In this document: positions 38,596-47,535 of the stretch, one piece after another | Layout: the number at the start of each line of letters is the position of its first letter | How positions within the stretch are numbered: the first letter of the stretch is position 1 | Assembly (NCBI RefSeq): GCF_008728635.1 | Contig: NZ_CP044285.1 | Span: 186,001-250,000 of the forward strand | From: Hymenobacter baengnokdamensis | Lineage (GTDB): Bacteria > Bacteroidota > Bacteroidia > Cytophagales > Hymenobacteraceae | Length of the DNA: 64,000 nt | Reading direction: 5' to 3' | Made by a program: the position numbers and the translations under genes | Notes under the pieces: generated by a model | Database searches by the model: none | Told to the model about the DNA's origin: nothing | What the model saw: the letters and a program-made list of their open reading frames with translations, nothing else

Positions 38596-38919
38596 ACTCA
38601 GCTTGGGATTATCGTGGTGCCGGGTGGCGTCGCGCTGGGTTTTCTTGGCCAGGTTGCGGGCGAGGGCTTCGGTAAGGTCGATGCCGGTCTGATTGGCCAG
38701 GCAGATGACGACAAACAGCACATCGGCCAGCTCATCGCCCAGCTCGCGGCCCTTGTCTGACTCCTTGAACGACTGCTCGCCGTACTGCCGCGCAATGAGG
38801 CGCGCCACCTCCCCCACCTCCTCGGTCAGGATGGCCATGTTGGTTAACTCGCTGAAGTAGCGCACACCGGTGGTGTTTATCCACTCGTCTACCGTAGCCT
38901 GGGCCTGCTGAATAGTCAT
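38566..38919 (-). CDS. MazG-like nucleotide pyrophosphohydrolase
   Basis: 117 residues. The metal-binding pattern of the all-alpha NTP pyrophosphatase fold is present: TEEVGEVARLI and, further on, ELGDELADVLFVVICLAN (ExxE then ExxD). Such proteins hydrolyse nucleoside triphosphates to monophosphates and may clear damaged nucleotides; the exact substrate is unknown. The last residues (about KLGMQNEE) are encoded inside the hairpin repeat, so this C-terminus was probably added or replaced by the repeat. Confidence 0.85.
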   Translation of the reverse strand: MTIQQAQATVDEWINTTGVRYFSELTNMAILTEEVGEVARLIARQYGEQSFKESDKGRELGDELADVLFVVICLANQTGIDLTEALARNLAKKTQRDATRHHDNPKLSQKLGMQNEE

Positions 38920-38948
38920 TATATTAATTATTTACTATATTCAAACTT

Positions 38949-39395
38949 CTAAGCCGGCGAATCAAGCACGATGGTTACCGGCCCGTCGTTGAGCAGGCGC
39001 ACCTGCATATCGGCCCCGAAAATGCCGGTGGGCACGGCCTGGCCCAGCTCCTGCGCCACCAGCGCCACGAAGCGCTCGTAGAGCGGCTCGGCCACGGCGG
39101 GCGGCGCGGCCCCGATGTAGCTGGGCCGGTTGCCCTTGCGCGCATCGGCCAGCAGCGTAAACTGGCTCACTACCAGCACCTGGCCGCCCACGTCGCGCAC
39201 GCTGCGGTTCATCTGGCCCTGCTCGTCGTTGAAAATCCGCAGGCCCACCAGCTTGCGGGCCAGCCACGTCAGGGCCGCCTCGTCGTCGGTGGGCGCGCAG
39301 CCGGCCAGCACCAGCAGGCCGGGGCCAATCTGGCCGGTAATCGTATCCTTGACGGTAACGGAAGCTTCGCGAACACGCTGGATAACAAGGCGCAT
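38949..39395 (-). CDS. dtd: D-aminoacyl-tRNA deacylase
   Basis: 148 residues, normal length. Motifs are [15 protein letters not shown] at the start, [23 protein letters not shown] with the active-site Ser-Gln-Phe-Thr, and the [11 protein letters not shown] segment holding the cross-subunit Gly-Pro equivalent. Dtd removes D-amino acids from tRNA in the cytoplasm. It lies 29 bp upstream of the MazG-like gene on the same strand. Confidence 0.96.
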   Translation of the reverse strand: MRLVIQRVREASVTVKDTITGQIGPGLLVLAGCAPTDDEAALTWLARKLVGLRIFNDEQGQMNRSVRDVGGQVLVVSQFTLLADARKGNRPSYIGAAPPAVAEPLYERFVALVAQELGQAVPTGIFGADMQVRLLNDGPVTIVLDSPA

Positions 39396-39483
39396 AGTTG
39401 GTTTGTGGAAATTGGTTTTTAGTTTTGTTTTATTTATTTTTAAATATATTACTTAATAATTATATTATTTAATGAAATCAAGC

Positions 39484-40581
39484 CTACCTTTTGATTTTCA
39501 GACTATCCAGGTGGTGCTGGTAGCGGCGGGCGTTCTGCTTGTGCTGAGCAAAGGTGGCGGCAAAATCGGAAAAGCCGCTGCCATCGGGCCGGGCGCAGAA
39601 AAAGACGTAGTGGTGGTGCGCGGGGCGTAGCACCGCCTCCAGCGCCTGCGGGTAGGGCGTGGTGATGGGGCCGGGCGGCAGGCCTTTGTGCCGGTAGGTG
39701 TTATAGGGCGAATCGACGCTTTTATCGACGTTGAGCACGCGCTTGCGGGTGCCCAGGCCGTGCAGCGGCCACAGCAGCGTGGGGTCGGCCTGCAAGGGCT
39801 GGCCCCGGCGCAGGCGGTTGAGGTAGACACCCGCGATAATGGGCTTATCAGTAGGCTGGGCCGTTTCGCGCTGTACGATGCTGGCGAGGACCGCTACCTG
39901 CACCGGGGTCATGTTCAACGAGTCGGCTTCGGCCAGCCGCTTAGCATTCCAGAAGCGCCGGTGGCGGGCGGCCACCGAGTCGAGGAAGGCCGCGGCCGGG
40001 GTAGGCCAGCACAGCCGCAGCTGGCCCGGTATGAAAAGCGTCCGCACGGTAGCGGTGTCGAGGCCGTAGCGCCCGACCAGGTACGCGTTATCGGCCAGCA
40101 GCATATGCAGCCGGGCGGTATCGGTGTCGAGCTGGCGGCCGGCCTGGCGCGGCAGCTGCGGCAGGTAGTGAAAGGGCCGGAGCGTGAATACCAGCGTATC
40201 CTGCCGGCCGCTTTCGAGCAGGCGCAGCAGGTCGAGGTTGCCGGTTCCGGCCGGCAGCGTGTAGCGGCCGGGGCGCACGGGCCGGGCCGGGCTGCCGTAG
40301 CCGCGCCAGCGGGCCACGCAGGCAAAATCTTCGGGCCGGCTTAGCTGCCCCGGTTGCCGCAGCGAGTCGAGCACGGCCTTCAAGCCCGCGCCGCGCCGGA
40401 TGTAGAGATAAGCCGGGCCTTCCACGGCCGCCGGCACGTTGGAGCGGTACAGCAGCTGGTAAGCCAGGCCTGCTGCCAGGGCGGCCAAAGCTAGCACCAG
40501 GACGACCAGCCAGCCGCGCCGGCTCTGCCGGGTGGGCCGGGAAGAGTCGACAACGAGCACAGGCACAACAGGTTCGGTCAT
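39484..40581 (-). CDS. mltG: Endolytic peptidoglycan transglycosylase MltG (YceG)
   Basis: 365 residues from ATG 40581; the frame runs further up, past a promoter-like TACTTTTG (40627-40620), so the longer start is unlikely. One membrane helix (GWLVVLVLALAALAAGLAYQLLY) follows a short cytoplasmic tail. The catalytic region is QVAVLASIVQRETAQPTDKPIIAGVYLNRL with the active-site Glu in QRET, followed by QADPTLLWPL, YNTYRHKGLPPGPI and HYVFFCARPDGSGFSDF. MltG cuts nascent glycan strands at the inner membrane. Confidence 0.93.
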   Translation of the reverse strand: MTEPVVPVLVVDSSRPTRQSRRGWLVVLVLALAALAAGLAYQLLYRSNVPAAVEGPAYLYIRRGAGLKAVLDSLRQPGQLSRPEDFACVARWRGYGSPARPVRPGRYTLPAGTGNLDLLRLLESGRQDTLVFTLRPFHYLPQLPRQAGRQLDTDTARLHMLLADNAYLVGRYGLDTATVRTLFIPGQLRLCWPTPAAAFLDSVAARHRRFWNAKRLAEADSLNMTPVQVAVLASIVQRETAQPTDKPIIAGVYLNRLRRGQPLQADPTLLWPLHGLGTRKRVLNVDKSVDSPYNTYRHKGLPPGPITTPYPQALEAVLRPAHHHYVFFCARPDGSGFSDFAATFAQHKQNARRYQHHLDSLKIKR

Positions 40582-40619
40582 AAGGTAGCCCGCGGAGTAG
40601 CCATCCGGCAGCAAATTGC

Positions 40620-40627
40620 CAAAAGTA
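40620..40627 (-). promoter_or_regulatory. -7 box upstream of mltG
   Basis: TACTTTTG on the minus strand, 38 nt before ATG 40581; matches TAnnTTTG. Confidence 0.55.
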
Positions 40628-40974
40628 GTGCCAGCCGGGTAAGCCACGCACTGACCAGTTGCGCCGCGCCACGCATATAATTTTCTATATATTTACTGCT
40701 TCCGCCGGCACACCACGAATACGCTCACTGGCATAATGCATACGCTAACATTCTGACTTACAAATCCGTAGCAAGGCTTCAGTCAGGAAATTACAGGCAT
40801 GAACCGTGGCATGTACCAGACATCCGCGCAATAACCACGTCTTATATCCTAAGTATTATGTATAAATATAAATAATACTTGATTTTCCCTATTTGACAGT
40901 CTGTATAGGTTTGCCGGGCTTACCAGCCTAACAATATACCTGGGAAGTGTGGCAGCACGCTTAGTGCTATCTCG
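40628..40974. other. Gene-free AT-rich stretch
   Basis: About 350 bp between the mltG promoter and the end of rnd. AT-rich around 40670-40700 and 40850-40890. No gene, tRNA or clear terminator was seen. Confidence 0.5.
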
Positions 40975-42156
40975 CTAGCCCTGCAACGCATCTTCTAATT
41001 CCGTGATTTCCAAACCATGACGGGCAGCAGTTTCGCCCAGCAGCTGGCGCTGCCAGGGGCGCAGGGCGGCCAGGCTGCCCTGCTCTACCACATCACCAAT
41101 CAACCGGTTGCTGAGCACGGTATTGGCCAGCACGGGGCTGTAATCGGTCGCCAGATGATTTTTGATAGTCGTAAGCAGCGCTTCGCGGGCTTCGGCGCGC
41201 GCGGCCACGGGGCCGCCAAAGCGGCGGCGAAAAGGCTGCGGCCGGCGCTGGTCGGCGGGCAGCGGGCCATCGGGCACCAGGTCGGCGGTAGCCAGGGCCA
41301 CCAGCTCGTCGGCGTAGGGCGCGCGCTTTAGCTCGGGGTGCAGGCCTCCGGCATTGCGCAGGGCCCCGTGCGAGGCAATAGGCTGATGCGCCAGCTCGGC
41401 CAGCCGGTCGTTACTGAGCACCATGTAGCTGGGCCGGTCGAGCTGCCGCGCCACGCGGTCGCGCAGGGCATACAGCTCGCGAAACAGCGGCAACTCGGCC
41501 GGACCGATGCGAAACTTGCCGGCCAGGCGCAGGTGGGGGCGCAGCTCGTCGCGGCCGTAGCGCACGGCTTCGAGCGCCAGGTTTTCCTCGGCCGCCCACT
41601 GGGCCCGGCCCTGCTCCTGCAAGCGCACTGCCAGGCGGTCGGTCAGCTCAAAAAGATAGAGCACATCATTGGCCGCGTACTCTTTCTGGGCTTCGGTAAG
41701 CGGGCGCTTCAGCCAGTTCGACTTTTGCTCGCCCTTGTCTACCTCAAAGCCCAGCTCGCTCTGAATCAGGCGGCCCAGCGAGATATTGTTATCCTCGAGC
41801 GCCAGCAGGGTAAACTGCACGCTGGTATCGACGATGGTGCGACAGTGCACATCAAACAGCTCGTCGAGGAGCAGGATATCGGACTTGCAGGAGTGAAACA
41901 CCTTGGCCACGGCGGGGTCGCGCAGCACCGCAAACAGCGGCTCGAGCCCGGCGGCCATCTCGGGCTCCAGCGGAAGGGGGTCAATTAAGTAAACACTTTC
42001 TCCATCAAATACCTGAATAAGGGCAACATGACGGCCGTACCGATAGCGGTTGTCGTCAAACTCCAGGTCGATGCCAATGCGCGGCAGGGTGGCGAAGTGA
42101 GCGGCGGCCTCGGCCACCTGGGCCGCCGTAGTGAGGTAGTGGATAGTAGGCTTCAT
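40975..42156 (-). CDS. rnd: Ribonuclease D family 3'-5' exonuclease
   Basis: 393 residues from ATG 42156. The DEDD exonuclease residues are visible: IGIDLEFDD (D and E), KVFHSCKSDILLLDELFDV (D) and KEYAANDVLYLFELTDRL (Y and D of ExoIII). An HRDC domain follows (FRELYALRDRVARQLDRPSYMVLSND). RNase D trims tRNA precursors and other structured RNAs. A TACCTTTG box (42173-42166) ends only 9 nt before the start codon, so the message is probably nearly leaderless. Confidence 0.92.
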   Translation of the reverse strand: MKPTIHYLTTAAQVAEAAAHFATLPRIGIDLEFDDNRYRYGRHVALIQVFDGESVYLIDPLPLEPEMAAGLEPLFAVLRDPAVAKVFHSCKSDILLLDELFDVHCRTIVDTSVQFTLLALEDNNISLGRLIQSELGFEVDKGEQKSNWLKRPLTEAQKEYAANDVLYLFELTDRLAVRLQEQGRAQWAAEENLALEAVRYGRDELRPHLRLAGKFRIGPAELPLFRELYALRDRVARQLDRPSYMVLSNDRLAELAHQPIASHGALRNAGGLHPELKRAPYADELVALATADLVPDGPLPADQRRPQPFRRRFGGPVAARAEAREALLTTIKNHLATDYSPVLANTVLSNRLIGDVVEQGSLAALRPWQRQLLGETAARHGLEITELEDALQG

Positions 42157-42165
42157 GCGTGGCAG

Positions 42166-42173
42166 CAAAGGTA
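42166..42173 (-). promoter_or_regulatory. -7 box directly before rnd
   Basis: TACCTTTG on the minus strand, 9 nt before ATG 42156. Confidence 0.6.
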
Positions 42174-42434
42174 CGGGGCCAGGCTAAACGCAACAGACAT
42201 CGAAATCACCATAGCTTTTCAGAGGAACTAGGGAAACATGAAGATTTTATGTAAGGCATCAACGGCGAAAAACTATGCTTTTTTCTAATTTACCTAAAAT
42301 TATTAAGGCAGTTTTGCACAGTGCTTATCATTTTTGGGGTAAAATATCCTTTATTTGTAGGCAGTTGTGAAAAGTTTGTTTTTACTGCTTCAGGGCAGTA
42401 GGTTCTTTTATCATCTCTCTCCTAAATATCATTT

Positions 42435-45400
42435 ATGAGAAAATTTTTAACCCCCATACTGGTAGTAGCTGCGTTACCAGCGCTAGCTCAAAGCCAGGTA
42501 GTTACAGGACGTATAACAGGGCCTGATGGTAGCGCAATTCCAGGGGCTACTATTGTAGAACGCGGTACTACCAACGGCGTAAGCAGCGGACCAGATGGCA
42601 ATTTTTCGCTTTCTGTTAAGCCTCAGGCTACACTTGTTATCAGTTCTATCGGTTACACCTCTCAAACCGTAGCAGTAGGAGGCCGCAGCTCGCTTTCCGT
42701 CACACTAGCAGCCAGCGCCACCGACTTATCTGAGGCAGTAGTTGTAGGCTATGGTACCCAGAGCAAGACTGACCTTACAGGTTCCATAGCGCAGATATCT
42801 GCCAAAGATGTTGGTAATCAACCCGTTCAGTCATTTGAGCAGTCTATTCAAGGTAAGGCAGCCGGCGTATTTATCGAAAGCAGTAGCGGCAAGCTAGGCC
42901 AAGGCATTCGGGTACGAGTACGAGGTGTGTCATCTATTAGCGGTGATACTCAGCCGCTATATGTAGTAGATGGAATTCCGGTACTCACCGATAATCTATC
43001 ATCGAATGGTAGTGCCACTAATCCCATTGCCGATATTAACCCCAATGACATCGAAAGCATCAACGTGCTCAAAGATGCATCGGCTACGGCTATTTACGGC
43101 TCGCGAGCTACTAATGGCGTTGTCATTGTTACAACCAAGCGCGGACGGGCTGGGGCCACGAAATTCTCGATTGGCTATCAGACAGGGATAAGCAATCCAA
43201 CCCATCTGCGAGAATTCTTAAACGCCTCGCAATATATTGATTTACTGACTGAAGCGCGAAATAATGCTGGTTACTCAGCAGCTTCGACAGCCAGCCGCCT
43301 GAAAATTATTTCGGCTGGCCAAGACCCAACCAGCTTCAATACTGACTGGCAGCACCAGGCATTTCAACGGGCTCCGTTCTCGCAGTATGACTTGAACGCG
43401 AGTGGCGGCAATGACAAAACCCGCTTCTTCATCTCAGGGCAGTATAGTGACCAGCATGGTATCATAGTTGGTAACCGCTACCAACGCATGAACGCACGTT
43501 TCAATCTCGACCATCAAGCAACTGACAAGCTGTCGTTTGGTATCAACCTCGGGGCTACGCGCTCGGTCAACGACCGCCTGCCAAACGATGATGCCTTCAG
43601 TTCCCCGATGCAGATTGTAGCCCTTTCGCCTCTTACACCCCTCACTGACCCACGTACGGGATTAATTAGTGGCGCCCTCGACCCAGCTACTGGTATCTAC
43701 AGCACCAACTTTCCTTTTTACTACAACCCGCTACTGAGCATAATTGGCGGCTCATACAAAGCCACCACCTATCGGCTGCTAGGTAATACGTATGCTCAAT
43801 TTAAGTTCACACCTGAGCTATACTTCCGCTCCGAGGTGGGCGTAGATTTTACCAACTATGATGAGGAGCAGTACTTGGGGCGTGTAACCTCACGCAATAC
43901 CAACCCTACTAATGGGTATGGGTACAATGCAGCACAGGTGAATACTAAACTGGTAATCAATAACTATTTCAATTATCATAAAACCTTTGCTGAACAGCAT
44001 TTAGTCGACGTCACTGTAGGAACGGCCTATGAGCAGGGCCAACTAACGGGCAATAGCGTAACAGGTACTCAGTTTGCCTCTGATGCTTACAAAACAATTG
44101 TCAACGCCTCGCTTATTACGGCTGGTAACTCCTTTAATAACGGTGGCAACACCTTGGTTTCGTACTTCGGCCGCCTTTCCTACGCATTTGCAGGTAAGTA
44201 CCTGCTGGGCGGCAGTGCTCGTCTAGATGGCTCATCGCGCTTTGGCTCTAACCACCGCTACGGACTATTCTCCGCTGCCTCGGCTGGCTGGCTCATCTCA
44301 GAAGAAGACTTCCTAAAGGGAAATCCTACACTAAGCCTACTTAAGATACGGGCCAGCATTGGTAAGACTGGTAACCAAGGATTTGGCAACTTTGGGTCTC
44401 GCAACCTGTTTAGCGGTACGTCAGGTTATGTGGGCGTACCCGGTCAGGCACCTTCGCAACTCGGTAATCCCGACCTGACGTGGGAATCAACCACGCAATA
44501 TGACGCTGGCTTGGAGTATGGCTTCCTCGACAACCGTATCTCGGGTGAGTTTGATGCATACTTTAAAAACACCAATGGCTTGCTGCTCAATCAGCCTGTG
44601 CCCTTGACTACTGGCTTCACCTCGGTTGCTCGCAATGTGGGTAGCCTCGAGAACAAGGGCTTGGAATTTGTGCTTACTACCCGTAACCTCGTGGGGGCTT
44701 TCACTTGGACGACCAGCTTCAATGCCGCCATCAACCGCAACAAAATCACGAATCTTAGTGGGCCTGCGATTTTGGGTAGCAACTTAAGTCGGGCGCAAGA
44801 AGGCCAGCCATTAGGCGTGTTTGTAGGGCCAGAGTATGCTGGAGTGGACCCCGCAAACGGTGATGCACTCTATTATGTAAATGCTACGAAGGCGGATGGC
44901 ACCCTTGACCGCTCGACAACTAACGATATCAATGGGGCTACTTCCGTAGTAGTGGGCAATCCGAATCCAACATGGACAGGTGGTATAACCAACACGTTAT
45001 CTTATAAAGGCATTGACCTGACGGCTACACTTGTTGGCGTATTTGGCAATCAGATTTATGATGGAGGAGCTCAGTATTATTCTGTAGGCTTTAACAACGG
45101 CTACGATAACCAGACCATCGACCAACTTGGCCGTTGGCAGAAGCCGGGAGATATTACCAACATTCCTAAAGCTTCTCTCTTCACTGGCAATGGTACGGGT
45201 GCTTCGTCACGCTTTGTACGTAACGGCGACTACGGTCGCCTACGAACCGTTGTGTTAGGTTACAACTTACCTGCCACCCTAGTTAAGCGCGGTTACCTGC
45301 AATCGGCACGCGTGTTTGTGCAGGCACTCAACTTGTTGACGTTTACCAAATACAAGGGCTGGGACCCCGAAGTAAGCGCTGACTACCTGACGGGTGGTAC

Positions 45401-45494
45401 CAGTACCAGCCAGAATAATATCAACCAGGGAGTTGATTTCTACACCGCTCCACAGCCACGCACCTTCACGGCAGGCGTCAATCTGGGCTTTTAA
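42435..45494 (+). CDS. SusC/RagA-type TonB-dependent outer-membrane transporter
   Basis: 1019 residues. A signal peptide (TPILVVAALPALAQ) is followed by a carboxypeptidase-like domain (VVTGRITGPDGSAIPGATIVERGT) and the plug with the family hallmarks LSEAVVVGYGTQSKTDLTGSIAQIS, VRVRGVSSISGDTQPLYVVDGIPV and DIESINVLKDASATAIYGSRATNGVVIVTTKRG; the rest is the barrel. It takes up an oligomer, usually a glycan or peptide, with its SusD partner using TonB energy. It lies 37 bp upstream of the SusD gene. GC is about 50% in sampled lines, far below the flanks. No glycosidase, peptidase or regulator is linked, so the substrate is unknown. Confidence 0.95.
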   Translation: MRKFLTPILVVAALPALAQSQVVTGRITGPDGSAIPGATIVERGTTNGVSSGPDGNFSLSVKPQATLVISSIGYTSQTVAVGGRSSLSVTLAASATDLSEAVVVGYGTQSKTDLTGSIAQISAKDVGNQPVQSFEQSIQGKAAGVFIESSSGKLGQGIRVRVRGVSSISGDTQPLYVVDGIPVLTDNLSSNGSATNPIADINPNDIESINVLKDASATAIYGSRATNGVVIVTTKRGRAGATKFSIGYQTGISNPTHLREFLNASQYIDLLTEARNNAGYSAASTASRLKIISAGQDPTSFNTDWQHQAFQRAPFSQYDLNASGGNDKTRFFISGQYSDQHGIIVGNRYQRMNARFNLDHQATDKLSFGINLGATRSVNDRLPNDDAFSSPMQIVALSPLTPLTDPRTGLISGALDPATGIYSTNFPFYYNPLLSIIGGSYKATTYRLLGNTYAQFKFTPELYFRSEVGVDFTNYDEEQYLGRVTSRNTNPTNGYGYNAAQVNTKLVINNYFNYHKTFAEQHLVDVTVGTAYEQGQLTGNSVTGTQFASDAYKTIVNASLITAGNSFNNGGNTLVSYFGRLSYAFAGKYLLGGSARLDGSSRFGSNHRYGLFSAASAGWLISEEDFLKGNPTLSLLKIRASIGKTGNQGFGNFGSRNLFSGTSGYVGVPGQAPSQLGNPDLTWESTTQYDAGLEYGFLDNRISGEFDAYFKNTNGLLLNQPVPLTTGFTSVARNVGSLENKGLEFVLTTRNLVGAFTWTTSFNAAINRNKITNLSGPAILGSNLSRAQEGQPLGVFVGPEYAGVDPANGDALYYVNATKADGTLDRSTTNDINGATSVVVGNPNPTWTGGITNTLSYKGIDLTATLVGVFGNQIYDGGAQYYSVGFNNGYDNQTIDQLGRWQKPGDITNIPKASLFTGNGTGASSRFVRNGDYGRLRTVVLGYNLPATLVKRGYLQSARVFVQALNLLTFTKYKGWDPEVSADYLTGGTSTSQNNINQGVDFYTAPQPRTFTAGVNLGF

Positions 45495-45531
45495 ATCGAG
45501 CGGATTCTTCTCTCTCTAACGTGTTTCTTTT

Positions 45532-46908
45532 ATGAAAAAAATAGTATTAGGTCTGCTGGTTGCCGGTCTGGCAGCGGGCACGACCACGAGCTGCAATAAA
45601 AAGCTCGATGTAACGCCCGTCGATGCTATCGATGCTAATCAGGCACTTAACACCCCCGACGATGTCCAGGCTGCCTTAGTAGGCAGTTATACCAGTCTGC
45701 AGGCCGCTGAGTCATACAACGGGTATATCCAGTTCATGCCAGACCTACTGGCAGATAATGGGGATATCAGTTACGTAGGAACTTACTCACAGCCTCAAGA
45801 ATTCCAGCGCAAAGCTATTCGGAAGGATAATAGCTTTGTCTATTCAATGTGGCAGCGCGCCTACATTACCATTAACCGCACAAACAATGTGCTGGCCAAC
45901 TTAGACAAGGTGACCATCGCAGCTAATAAGACGCGTATTGAAGGAGAAGCCGAGTTTATTCGCTCCCTGACGTACTTTGACTTGGTACGCCTTTACGCCC
46001 GCGACTGGAGCGATGGCACACCTAGCAGTAATCCAGGCGTACCGTTGGTGCTCACACCGACTACCGTCGTTACCGATGCGAACAACGTAAAGCGTAATAC
46101 AGTTGCTGAGGTATATACCCAGATTATTGCCGACCTAACAAAAGCGGAAGCGGAACTGCCTGCCAGTAATGGCTTCTTTGCTACCAAATATGCGGCAGCG
46201 GCTATTCTTTCTCGCGTGTATTTGCAGCAGGGCCGCTTCGCTGACGCGGCGGCGGCGGCAAACCGTGTTATCGCTAGTGGGTCGTTCTCACTCGACCAGA
46301 GTTACGCCGATGAATTCTATCAGGGTGGTGACTTAGTGAGCAATACCCCGGAAGATATTTTCACTATTCAGAACTCGGCGCAGAGCGGTAGTAATAGTGG
46401 CAGCAATCAACTCAATAACTTCTATTCGCAGTTCCAGCGCGGAGAAGTAAACGTTAATGACCAACTTCTGAATCAGTTTGAACCAGGTGATGACCGGAAG
46501 AATCTGTTTACTTTAACCTCAAGTCAGGTCTATTCAGATAAATTTGATGCGCAGTACGGCACCGTAAAACTTATTCGTCTGGCTGAAATGTATTTAACCC
46601 GTGCCGAGGCGAACTTTCGCGCTGGCACAACGGTAGGTGATACACCCCTTAACGATATCAACCTTGTCCGTGCCCGCGTTAATCTACCCGCTCTGACGAG
46701 CCTGACACTACCTGCTATTCTAAAAGAACGTAAACTGGAGCTAGCTTTTGAAGGCTTTCGTCTTGGCGACCTTAAGCGCAACAAAGAATCGACTACCGAC
46801 CCAGTTGCAAATACTCCCATCGCTTGGAATTCTCCTCGTCTGGTATTTCCAATACCACTGGCAGAAATTAATGCCAACCCTAACATAACACAGAATCAGG
46901 GCTACTAA
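45532..46908 (+). CDS. SusD/RagB-type surface lipoprotein
   Basis: 458 residues. The lipoprotein signal is VLGLLVAGLAAGTTTSC with Cys21, followed by NKKLDVTP. The body has TPR-like helices typical of SusD (ALVGSYTSLQAAESYNGYIQF, RSLTYFDLVRLYARDW, AAAILSRVYLQQGRFADAAAAANRVIASG) and the C-terminal LIRLAEMYLTRAEANFR and LKERKLELAFEGFRLGDLKR. SusD caps the SusC barrel and binds the substrate. It shares the low GC of the SusC gene, and the two form one operon ended by the terminator at 46921. Confidence 0.95.
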   Translation: MKKIVLGLLVAGLAAGTTTSCNKKLDVTPVDAIDANQALNTPDDVQAALVGSYTSLQAAESYNGYIQFMPDLLADNGDISYVGTYSQPQEFQRKAIRKDNSFVYSMWQRAYITINRTNNVLANLDKVTIAANKTRIEGEAEFIRSLTYFDLVRLYARDWSDGTPSSNPGVPLVLTPTTVVTDANNVKRNTVAEVYTQIIADLTKAEAELPASNGFFATKYAAAAILSRVYLQQGRFADAAAAANRVIASGSFSLDQSYADEFYQGGDLVSNTPEDIFTIQNSAQSGSNSGSNQLNNFYSQFQRGEVNVNDQLLNQFEPGDDRKNLFTLTSSQVYSDKFDAQYGTVKLIRLAEMYLTRAEANFRAGTTVGDTPLNDINLVRARVNLPALTSLTLPAILKERKLELAFEGFRLGDLKRNKESTTDPVANTPIAWNSPRLVFPIPLAEINANPNITQNQGY

Positions 46909-46920
46909 GACTGAACGCCT

Positions 46921-46960
46921 ACAAAAAGACCCGCTACTTACGTGACGGGTCTTTTTTGTT
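46921..46960. terminator. Terminator after the SusD gene
   Basis: ACAAAAAGACCCG pairs with CGGGTCTTTTTTGT over 13 bp with a 12-bp loop. It separates the SusC/SusD operon from the convergent feo genes. Confidence 0.85.
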
Positions 46961-47050
46961 TAAGGTCAATTGACCAGCTTATCTATTAATAAGTGGCGCA
47001 ATACTGCGGTCAACGCCCGGTTCACTGACATAAGCATTCGGGCGGGGGCG

Positions 47051-47521
47051 CTATTCCTGGTCGTCGTCTTCCTCATCGAAACTCAGCTCCCGCGCCAGGT
47101 CCACAGCCTCGGCCTGCACCTGGGCCAGCAGGTCGGGCGCGTCGGCGTCGAGCGTGCGGGCGAAGAGGTCGAGCAGGGCTTCGCCTTCGTCGTTGACGTA
47201 GAGGTTGGTATAAATCTGCTCAAACAACTTGTTTTCCTTGCCAATCTGCTTGTCGATTTCCTGCGGCGAGTGGGCCGTGTTCAAGGCGCGGTGCAGTACT
47301 TCGGCAGCGCGGCGGGCTTCGTCGTGGTCGCCCAGGTCGCCGAGCAGGCGCAGCAGGCTCATGGCCACACCCAGGCGCCACTGCTCGAAGCGGAAAGGCT
47401 GGTCGCGGCCGGTAGCCTGCTCGAAGCCGGCTTCGGCACCCAGCGCAGCGGGCGTAAGATAGTGAGCTACTTCAGCGGGCTCACGGAAGGTAAGGCGAAG
47501 CAGGGTTTCGTAGGTCGTCAT
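47051..47521 (-). CDS. Hypothetical protein behind feoB
   Basis: 156 residues from ATG 47521 (MTTYETLLRLTFREPAEVAHYL). It is mostly helical and ends with a strongly acidic tail (ELSFDEEDDDQE). I do not recognise the family. It starts 14 bp after the feoB stop on the same strand, so it is probably co-transcribed and may be involved in iron uptake, for instance as a FeoC-like accessory, but it has no visible Cys motif or winged-helix pattern. The acidic tail could bind metal; this is a guess from composition. Confidence 0.7.
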   Translation of the reverse strand: MTTYETLLRLTFREPAEVAHYLTPAALGAEAGFEQATGRDQPFRFEQWRLGVAMSLLRLLGDLGDHDEARRAAEVLHRALNTAHSPQEIDKQIGKENKLFEQIYTNLYVNDEGEALLDLFARTLDADAPDLLAQVQAEAVDLARELSFDEEDDDQE

Positions 47522-47535
47522 CTGTTTGGTGTTGT

